Source: Syntrophaceae bacterium CG2_30_49_12 (GTDB lineage Bacteria; Desulfobacterota; Syntrophia; Syntrophales; CG2-30-49-12). From it: 11,119 nucleotides of DNA. Positions within the stretch are counted from its first letter, which is position 1, and every line of letters begins with the position of its first letter. The notes under the pieces are model-generated. The model ran no database searches, was not told the origin of the DNA, and worked only from the letters and a program-made list of their open reading frames with translations. A program made the position numbers and the translations under genes. Below are positions 6,118-11,119 of the stretch, piece after piece. The stretch is taken from contig MNZP01000009.1 of assembly GCA_001873675.1 (NCBI GenBank), positions 1-11,119 on the forward strand, in the 5' to 3' direction.

Positions 6118-6545
6118 AAAGTTTTCTCCCCTCTGCAAAACGCTGAATTTAACGACCTGACCACTATGGGTTTTTGGACCGAAAGGGCCATGGAAAAACA
6201 GAAGAAATAAATAATGTCGAGTAGATCAGTTCCTCCCGACGCTGTAGGTTGATGTTTGTGTTCTCTGTTTCCGCCTGGTTTCCCGGCGGTGCCACATTAT
6301 CTCAACCATACATCAGTTGTCGTTGACCCCTCTCAGTACACGACCTTGCCCGGCCGCACTGGTATTATGTCCCCCGATTCGGATTCCGCTTGAAAGGTAG
6401 AACTCCTTGTGCAATAATGGTTTCACCTCGTTGATGATAAATTTTTTCTCCTAAATTACTCTATCACCCTAATTTCACAGGGTCAACGAGGTTTTTTATT
6501 TTCTTTGATGGTGAATTAAGGAATAATGGAAAGGAGGTAAAAAAG
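6118..6545. other. Stretch of about 430 bp without a convincing gene
   Basis: No coding frame longer than a few dozen codons stands out. Directly after the vapC stop an in-frame run reads KVFSPLQNAEFNDLTTMG and continues to MEKQKK and a stop at about 6210. It has no start signal and looks like debris. On the minus strand a run of about 40 codons ends in GRVLRGVNDN at about 6310. It has no ATG, although the purine-rich GGAGAAAAAA precedes it. A strong hairpin (CCGCC...GGCGG) lies at 6271-6289. The mixed composition suggests remains of one or more older genes or elements. None was identified. Confidence 0.5.
6425..6492. repeat. Inverted repeat of 10 bp with long spacer and T tract
   Basis: ACCTCGTTGA (6425-6434) and its exact reverse complement TCAACGAGGT (6483-6492) enclose 48 A+T-rich bases. 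The right arm runs into TTTTTT. A terminator with so long a loop would be unusual. It could instead be the ends of a tiny excised or deleted element, or a regulatory site for the gene at 6546. Confidence 0.5.
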
Positions 6546-6851
6546 ATGGGAGAATCAGAAAGCCACAAACGCGCGAAAAGAAAAGCTCCGGGGGATACTG
6601 AGGTAAAAATACCAGATAGGAGACGATTGGATTCAGCTACAGAGAAAACAGCGACAGAGGTTGAGCGAAATCCCCAAAATATCCTGAAGGCAGTTAAACG
6701 GTTAAGAGACGGTGGAAGGCCACGGAAGGTTTTACAAGTTCCACAGAACCTCATGCCTGATGTCGTTGAAGAAATGAAGAAACAAGGTGTTTCAGGGACA
6801 GTCAAAAACCTTTCAGAGACGAAACGGATTTCTGTTCCAAAGAAAAAATGA
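6546..6851 (+). CDS. Small basic protein of unknown function
   Basis: A protein of 101 residues, strongly basic, with no membrane segment and no signal peptide. It reads as three parts: a Lys/Arg-rich start (SHKRAKRKAPG), a middle with RRRLDSATEKTATEVER, and a C-terminal part with RKVLQVPQNLMPDVVEEM and GVSGTVKNLSETKRISVPKK. The start is secure: AAGGAGGT (6531-6538) lies 7 bases before the ATG. I have the impression of similar small hypothetical proteins (start MGxPESHKRAK, ending in GVSGTVxNLSxTKR) in other anaerobes, but I cannot name a family or function. The basic character and its place among toxin-antitoxin genes allow nucleic-acid binding as a guess only. The next gene remnant starts about 60 bases downstream. 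Confidence 0.75.
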   Translation: MGESESHKRAKRKAPGDTEVKIPDRRRLDSATEKTATEVERNPQNILKAVKRLRDGGRPRKVLQVPQNLMPDVVEEMKKQGVSGTVKNLSETKRISVPKKK

Positions 6852-6860
6852 TCGTGGCCA

Positions 6861-6912
6861 AATAGGGGCAACGCCTATTGTCTAATACGGTAAAATAGTC
6901 ACTGCCCCCATT
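6861..6912. repeat. Imperfect inverted repeat downstream of the small basic protein gene
   Basis: AATAGGGGCA (6861-6870) pairs with TGCCCCCATT (6903-6912) at 9 of 10 positions. A smaller hairpin, AATAGG with CCTATT (6861-6866, 6874-6879), competes with it. No T run follows, so this is not a clear intrinsic terminator. Confidence 0.35.
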
Positions 6913-6914
6913 AA

Positions 6915-7070
6915 GTGAAGGAGGAAATATTGTACCATAATAGATTGAGCATTCCTACGCGCTATCCCGAAGACCTTCGAAAGACCCAGGCAGCGTTGAG
7001 CAAAAAAAAATCATATGAAATCCTTAAACAAAGCAGGGAGGTGCTGAAATGGATAAAAACACAGTTTTAG
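6915..7070 (+). pseudogene. C-terminal stub of a HEPN-domain toxin
   Basis: A frame of about 50 codons reads LYHNRLSIPTRYPEDLRKTQ and ends SREVLKWIKTQF. The IPTRYPEDL motif followed by a helix ending in a Lys/Trp-rich tail is typical of the last third of HEPN-domain proteins that pair with MNT nucleotidyltransferases. The N-terminal helices and the RNase motif (Arg-x4-6-His) of the family are absent. A stop in this frame (TAA 6912-6914) lies directly upstream, so nothing longer can be made. It could start at GTG 6915 or at TTG 6930; the latter has AAGGAGG a few bases before it, which may be chance. It overlaps the MNT gene by 22 bases, the usual tight arrangement. It is most likely a deletion remnant. 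Confidence 0.7.
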
Positions 7071-7279
7071 AAGCAATCCTTTTCATGGAAAGCACATTAA
7101 GGGCTGACGGCCTGAATGTGGATAAGATGATCCTTTTCGGTTCCCATGCCGGGGCTGCCGCGACAAAAGAAAGTGACATCGATGTAGCGATTATATCGGA
7201 GGACTTTGAAGATAAAGATATTTTCGAACGCATACGCATAGAAATGACGAAAAACGCGGAGATACAGACAATCATTTGA
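7049..7279 (+). pseudogene. MNT-type nucleotidyltransferase (HEPN partner), shortened
   Basis: A product of 76 residues with the minimal nucleotidyltransferase signature: Gly31-Ser32 (LFGSHAG), then Asp43 and Asp45 (ESDIDVAII), the first two metal-binding acids. In HEPN/MNT toxin-antitoxin pairs the MNT protein adds AMP to the HEPN toxin to silence it. Family members usually run on past the motif EMTKNAEIQTI for a further 20 to 40 residues that carry the third acid. Here a stop follows at once (TGA 7277-7279), and no alternative frame clearly restores the tail. The start ATG at 7049 has GGGAGG 7 bases upstream. With its HEPN partner reduced to a stub, the pair is presumably dead. A short natural form cannot be fully excluded. 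Confidence 0.65.
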
Positions 7280-7388
7280 AGGGACATTGTCAGGCTTGTT
7301 TGGGGGTGGCAAACGCCGCGCTATAGACGTGGCGCAGGAGGTTAGATATGTGTCAATGCTATCGCAATTTCAAAAGGACTTTTGTGAC

Positions 7389-8444
7389 ATGAAAAAATTA
7401 AGGGTGGGCGTTATCTTCGGCGGCATGTCCTCAGAGAGGGAGGTGTCACTGAACAGCGGCAGGAATGTCTACGACAACCTTGATCGGGAACTTTACGAAG
7501 GGGTGCCGGTATTTATGGACGGCGAGGGAGGGTTGTGGATTATACCCTGGCAGCTCGTGTCCCAGAATACGACCGCCGATATCTTGGAACGTCTGGAGAA
7601 GGAGACACGGAGAATACCTTACGAAGCCCTTAAAGAAGAGATTGATTTTGCCTTCATCTCCCTCCATGGCAAGTACGGTGATGACGGATGCATCCAGGGT
7701 CTCCTCGAACTGCTCGGCATACCCTATACCGGTCCCGGTGTGCTGGCATCGGCGCTGGGGATGGACAAACATATTCAACAAAAAATCCTCCGGGAGGCAG
7801 GTATTGGTGTTCCTGAAAGCGTTCCTATCAGGGAAAGGGATTGGCGGGAGGCGAGGGGAGAGGTTAAAGGAAAATTGTTTGCCCGATTTAAGCCCCCCTT
7901 TTTTACAAAGCCGCTCCGGGAGGGTTCCAGTGTCGGTGTCACTGTCATCAGGAACGAAGGTTCCTTCGAGAGAGGGATAGCGGAGGCCCTTAGATGGGAC
8001 AGTGTCGTCCTGGCGGAAGAGTATCTTGACGGCATAGAATTTTCGTGCATTATCCTTGAGGAAGCCGGCAAGGCGAGACCGCTGGGACTTACGGAGATTC
8101 ACCCTCAGAGCGAGTATTACACCTATGATGACAAGTATATGCCGGGGAGGTGCAGGAAGCTCACCCCACCGAAGAATATCCCCCCGGATACGGCGGAAAA
8201 GATCAAGGCCGAGGCCTTACGAGCCTTCCATGCCCTTGGTTTCAGATCATACGGCCGGATAGACGGCTTTCTCTTGCGTGATGGGCGGATCCTGATCACA
8301 GACCCCAATTCATCATCGGGTATGGCCCCTTCCTCCTTCTTTTTTGAGCAGGCAGCATATGCCGGCATGCTCCCCTCGATGATTGTAAAAACACTTATCG
8401 AAAACGCCGTTAAAATACACCAGGAAAAACGTGGTCCCCTGTAA
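7389..8444 (+). CDS. D-alanine--D-alanine ligase-type ATP-grasp enzyme
   Basis: Ligase of 351 residues that would join two D-Ala with ATP for peptidoglycan synthesis, in the cytoplasm. N-terminal domain: VGVIFGGMSSEREVSLNSG, with Glu16 as the expected D-Ala1 contact. Then His93 (SLHGKYGDDG), QGLLELLGIPYTGPG and the ATP-grasp part (FTKPLREGSSVGV, LAEEYLDGIEFS). The omega loop keeps Lys249-Tyr250 (YDDKY), the Tyr normally seen with D-Ala rather than D-lactate specificity. The metal site has Asp292 (GRIDG), then DPN (305-307) where most ligases have ExN. The following NTxPG becomes NSSSG, while Gly311 and Ser316 are kept. The start at 7389 has AAAGGA 10 bases upstream. A longer in-frame start at 7287 adds 34 residues unlike the family. 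No cell-wall genes are adjacent, so it may be a second copy or a related ligase; no symbol is given for that reason. Confidence 0.82.
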   Translation: MKKLRVGVIFGGMSSEREVSLNSGRNVYDNLDRELYEGVPVFMDGEGGLWIIPWQLVSQNTTADILERLEKETRRIPYEALKEEIDFAFISLHGKYGDDGCIQGLLELLGIPYTGPGVLASALGMDKHIQQKILREAGIGVPESVPIRERDWREARGEVKGKLFARFKPPFFTKPLREGSSVGVTVIRNEGSFERGIAEALRWDSVVLAEEYLDGIEFSCIILEEAGKARPLGLTEIHPQSEYYTYDDKYMPGRCRKLTPPKNIPPDTAEKIKAEALRAFHALGFRSYGRIDGFLLRDGRILITDPNSSSGMAPSSFFFEQAAYAGMLPSMIVKTLIENAVKIHQEKRGPL

Positions 8445-8487
8445 TATCTGTGTCCCCTTCGACGGTAGTTACAAACCTGTGCTCTTC

Positions 8488-9777
8488 TTATCTTCCATAC
8501 CCCAGAGATGCCGACCAGAGCTCATAATTCCTCTCTTTTTCCTTTTCTTTCCCCAGGTAAAAGACGACAAATGTCAGGACATGCCAGCCGATGAACTCAC
8601 AGCTTTCCTGGTCAAAGACCGTGTGTTCAAAAACCTTGCGCCAGGTGCCGGTATTAAAATAGATTTTGTCTATCATGCCGTTGCCTCTCTGGCGTAGATC
8701 TAGCATGTCTAAGGGAATCTGCTCGGCGCGGTGGGTGTGGCCATAGACTACGTAGCGGACGGCGTTGTTCTTCAGCGGCGCCTCATTATAGGCAAACTTC
8801 CGGTAGTCGTCGGATTTCCGATATAAATGACGAACAGCCCAGTTGCCGAGTATCTCCTGAAGCCGGCTGAAGGAAAAACCGGAAGAAAGACGCATCGCCA
8901 TTTGCAGAAGGTCAACTATATCCGGGCCGAAACGATCGTGGTCTTTGACAAACTTTAGCTTGAAAAATCTATCCGCCACGTCATTCCAGAGGGCATGCAC
9001 CCTTTCTTCCACTCCGTGGTTATAATTGCAAACACCCTGTATCCAGGCCGGAATATCGAGGAGGGGTCTTACATTGTCAATCTCTCTTAATTGTTCGATC
9101 AGCTTATCATGCGGACCCAAAAGGGAATCATTCTTCACGGCTTCCGGAAAGCGGTTGAGCAGGTCAATGACGATGGCATCACCCAGAGAAGAGGCATCCC
9201 GGTTCCCCTCATAGTTAAATTCATCATAATAGTCACCGTGACGGGCCATGACCCCGTATTCTTCAAAGACCCGGTCGTAAGGGAAACGATTTTGCGGGTT
9301 GGATATCCCTAAGAAAGTGGCTATCCTTTGGCGGGTAGAGGCAAAACGATTGATAAGCCAGTCGTGGTTGCCAATCAAATAGGAAAGGGCGACTTTAACC
9401 CCCAGGTTCGCGCAACTCTCCTGGAAATCCCTCAGATATCGCATAATCTCTATATTGCCTGGTTGTCTGGTGATCCGGTCAACAATCTCCTCGGTATAAT
9501 TTTGCAATTTCCAGCCCTGGCTATCCGCGTCGGTAACCGGCGACCAGGGCCTTATCGGGTTCAAGGGATCACTATTTTCCGACCGCAACCAGACATCGGA
9601 GCGAATAACATCAAATATGTCGCCCAGGAGCGCTATTTCTATCTCCTCTATCCTGGTCTCCTGTGGATTACCCACAATATCTTTTAATATCCGGCAGAAT
9701 TTATGAAAGGCCCGCGGCTCAATAGTCGTTCCCGATGAACCATCCGTCAGGTGGACATCGCTCAGAAAAACTAACAT
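8488..9777 (-). CDS. Calcineurin-like metallophosphoesterase
   Basis: A protein of 429 residues with the complete two-metal phosphoesterase signature: Asp7 and His9 (LSDVHLTDG), Asp53 (LLGDIFD), Asn137-His138 (IGNHDW), His180 (ARHGD) and His347/His349 (YGHTH). It has no signal peptide or membrane segment, so it is probably cytoplasmic. Residues 190-335, between HGD and GHTH, form a large mostly helical insert that is not typical of small phosphodiesterases. I cannot name the substrate. The gene is last in the mutase operon: the stop of the B12-binding subunit overlaps its ribosome site (GAGG, 7 bases before the ATG), implying coupled translation. That suggests a role linked to the mutase pathway, for example removing damaged nucleotide or CoA-type products, but this is a guess. 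It faces the ligase gene tail to tail, 43 bases apart, with no clear terminator seen. Confidence 0.85.
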   Translation of the reverse strand: MLVFLSDVHLTDGSSGTTIEPRAFHKFCRILKDIVGNPQETRIEEIEIALLGDIFDVIRSDVWLRSENSDPLNPIRPWSPVTDADSQGWKLQNYTEEIVDRITRQPGNIEIMRYLRDFQESCANLGVKVALSYLIGNHDWLINRFASTRQRIATFLGISNPQNRFPYDRVFEEYGVMARHGDYYDEFNYEGNRDASSLGDAIVIDLLNRFPEAVKNDSLLGPHDKLIEQLREIDNVRPLLDIPAWIQGVCNYNHGVEERVHALWNDVADRFFKLKFVKDHDRFGPDIVDLLQMAMRLSSGFSFSRLQEILGNWAVRHLYRKSDDYRKFAYNEAPLKNNAVRYVVYGHTHRAEQIPLDMLDLRQRGNGMIDKIYFNTGTWRKVFEHTVFDQESCEFIGWHVLTFVVFYLGKEKEKERNYELWSASLGYGR

Positions 9778-9786
9778 TGTTGCACC

Positions 9787-10191
9787 TCACTCTCTGACAC
9801 TGGCCACATGATCCTTAATATATTGCGTGATATCTGCAGCAGACGAACCGGGGCCGAAGGTTTTTCCCACACCCATACGTATCAACTCCGGCACGTCATC
9901 ATCGGGGACCACCCCCCCCACAATAACCAGAATATCTCCCCTTTTACTTTCTCTTAACCCTTTTATTGTCTCAGAGGTAATAGACTTATGCCCTCCCACG
10001 GAAAAACTTATCCCCACCACATCTACATCTTCCTGAATGGCCGAAGTTACCACATCCCGGGGAAGAACAAACCTGGTGAAGATCACTTCCATACCAAAAT
10101 CCCTTAGTTTCCTGGCCAGTTGCCTTACTCCCCGATCATGTCCATCAAATCGAGCGATGGTCAATAAAATCCTGATCTTTTTTTCTCCCAT
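9787..10191 (-). CDS. B12-binding small subunit of an acyl-CoA mutase
   Basis: A protein of 134 residues, the stand-alone cobalamin-binding domain of the methylmalonyl-CoA mutase family. It holds adenosylcobalamin base-off/His-on: Asp16-x-His18-x-x-Gly21 (FDGHDRGVRQLARKLRD) provides the cobalt ligand His18. Ser62 (GISFSVGGH) and Gly92-Gly93 (VIVGGVVPDDD) line the nucleotide-tail pocket. Relatives often read SILSGAH at the second motif, so SFSVGGH is a mild variant. ATG 10191 is preferred: AGGAGG (10206-10201) lies 8 bases upstream. A longer GTG start at 10200 would sit against that ribosome site. The gene follows the catalytic subunit, whose stop codon is part of the same ribosome site. Substrate identity depends on the large subunit. 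Confidence 0.92.
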   Translation of the reverse strand: MGEKKIRILLTIARFDGHDRGVRQLARKLRDFGMEVIFTRFVLPRDVVTSAIQEDVDVVGISFSVGGHKSITSETIKGLRESKRGDILVIVGGVVPDDDVPELIRMGVGKTFGPGSSAADITQYIKDHVASVRE

Positions 10192-10203
10192 TAATCTCAC
10201 CTC

Positions 10204-11119
10204 CTATGCCCAACCAAATACTTCTCTTAAGATGCCCTGCAACTCTCCAAGGGTAGCTTCTGCTTTTGCCGCCTCAATTACCGCCGGCATTAGCTCCCCG
10301 CTATGTTCAGGCCAGGTTTCATTGACCAGTACGGCTATTTCCCTGAGTCTCTGCAAGGCTCCTTTTAATTTTTCATTATCCCTTTTTTCCTTGTATTCTT
10401 TAAGCCTTCTTAGAGCCTCCTCCTCTATTTCCGGATATTTAAAGACGGGGACTTTTTGTTCCTTCTCTGTTACATATTTATTCAATCCTACAATTATCTT
10501 TTCCCCTCTATCTATCTTCTCCCGCCATTCATAAGCAGACTTTGTGATCTCCTCTTTAAACCACCCGGATTCCCAGCACTTTACAAAGCCACCCATTTTG
10601 TCTATCTGTTCTATAACCCGGAAAATCTCTTCTTCCATTTTGCTGGTCAGCCATTCCACATAATAGGAACCTGCCAATGGATCTGAAACATTCGGTATGT
10701 TTGTCTCATGGAGGATAATCTGCTGGGTCCTCAAGGCGAGGATATGAGATTCTTCGGTGGGAGTAGAAAGAGCTTCCAGATACGAATTTGTCTGGATGGA
10801 ATTCGTACCTGAAAGTACCGCTCCCAGGGTCTCTAACGTGGTCCTTACTACATTATTTAAAGGCTGCTGCGCTGTTAAGGTAACACCGGAGGTCTGGCTG
10901 TGCATCCTTAAATGCAACGATCTCGGATTTTTGCAGCCGAATCTTTCCCTGTTCACCTTGGCCCATACCCTTCTCATGGCCCTGACTTTGGCAATCTCTT
11001 CAAAAAAATCGGCGGCCTGGGCAATCTGAAAGCCAACTCGGGGTAAAAACTCATCCGGCTCAAGCCCCGTTTTTATGCATTCTTCTGTGATGGCTATTCC
11101 TGCCGCTATCGCAAAACCT
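10204..11119 (-). CDS. Acyl-CoA mutase large (catalytic) subunit, methylmalonyl-CoA mutase family, 5' end off the window
   Basis: The last 304 codons are visible, open to the right edge. The protein pairs with the B12 subunit to rearrange the carbon skeleton of an acyl-CoA by radical chemistry. Family landmarks are clear: GFAIAAGIAITEEC, LPRVGFQIAQAADFFEEIAK, ARRxWA-like RRVWAKVNRERFG, HSQTSGVTLTAQQPLNNVVR, LSGTNSIQTNSYLEAL, LRTQQIILHE and DPLAGSYYVEWLT. The C-terminal segment of about 130 residues after these is charged and helical, usual for stand-alone large subunits. The residues that separate methylmalonyl-, isobutyryl-, 2-hydroxyisobutyryl- and ethylmalonyl-CoA mutases lie mostly upstream of the window, so the substrate is left open. 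TAG 10206-10204 overlaps the ribosome site of the small subunit gene. Promoter and start are not in view. Confidence 0.9.
   Translation of the reverse strand, partial: GFAIAAGIAITEECIKTGLEPDEFLPRVGFQIAQAADFFEEIAKVRAMRRVWAKVNRERFGCKNPRSLHLRMHSQTSGVTLTAQQPLNNVVRTTLETLGAVLSGTNSIQTNSYLEALSTPTEESHILALRTQQIILHETNIPNVSDPLAGSYYVEWLTSKMEEEIFRVIEQIDKMGGFVKCWESGWFKEEITKSAYEWREKIDRGEKIIVGLNKYVTEKEQKVPVFKYPEIEEEALRRLKEYKEKRDNEKLKGALQRLREIAVLVNETWPEHSGELMPAVIEAAKAEATLGELQGILREVFGWA

Noticed and set aside
6210..6440. Group II intron or reverse-transcriptase fragment
   Set aside because: A minus-strand GTGCGGCCGGG and a GC-rich hairpin suggested it, but no domain V-like structure or reverse-transcriptase motif can be seen.
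6861..6912. Intrinsic terminator after the small basic protein gene
   Set aside because: The hairpins are short or imperfect and no T run follows, so it is listed only as an inverted repeat.
7287..7388. Longer N-terminus of the D-Ala ligase (from 7287)
   Set aside because: The extra 34 residues resemble nothing in the family. The canonical first strand begins at MKKLRVGVIFGG (7389).
10192..10200. GTG start at 10200 for the B12-binding subunit
   Set aside because: It sits directly against the AGGAGG ribosome site, which is properly spaced for ATG 10191.
1..11119. CRISPR array, tRNA or rRNA genes
   Set aside because: No regularly spaced direct repeats and no tRNA-like cloverleaf or rRNA sequence were found on reading both strands. 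The only short repeats belong to the RIT ends.

Overview
The window looks like a bacterial chromosome segment of Desulfobacterota/deltaproteobacterial type. That assignment is an inference from three things: a separate-subunit B12-dependent acyl-CoA mutase, the kind of DDE transposon with an ExeA-like ATPase, and the small accessory genes. No rRNA, tRNA or marker gene fixes the taxon. A mobile and accessory zone (1 to about 7280) is followed by ordinary metabolic genes (7389 to the end).

Positions 1-5440 hold a nested pair of mobile elements. The outer one, on the minus strand, is a decayed DDE transposon. It has a transposase with a Mu-type C-terminal domain and an overlapping AAA ATPase of the ExeA/TniB kind. 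The transposase carries three frameshifts and lacks its N-terminus. The ATPase carries one frameshift and has Arg in place of the Walker A Lys. The inner element (about 1264-4798), on the plus strand, is a RIT (Recombinase In Trio) element: three consecutive overlapping tyrosine recombinase genes (ritA, ritB, ritC) between 29-bp perfect inverted repeats. It inserted between the second catalytic Asp and the catalytic Glu of the transposase. All three recombinases keep their Arg, His-x-x-Arg, His and Tyr residues. However, ritC has ACG where its start codon should be, correctly spaced behind a strong ribosome binding site.

Positions 5473-7279 hold defence or stability genes and debris: a vapBC-type toxin-antitoxin pair with a good sigma70-like promoter, a 430-bp stretch with no convincing gene, a small basic conserved-looking protein, and a HEPN/MNT pair in which the HEPN toxin is only a C-terminal stub and the MNT nucleotidyltransferase ends early.

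Positions 7389-8444 encode a D-alanine--D-alanine ligase-type ATP-grasp enzyme with a slightly unusual metal-site motif. Convergent to it, a tightly packed minus-strand operon runs from the right edge: acyl-CoA mutase large subunit (partial), B12-binding small subunit, and a calcineurin-like metallophosphoesterase. Stop codons overlap the next ribosome binding site, so the three are probably translated together.
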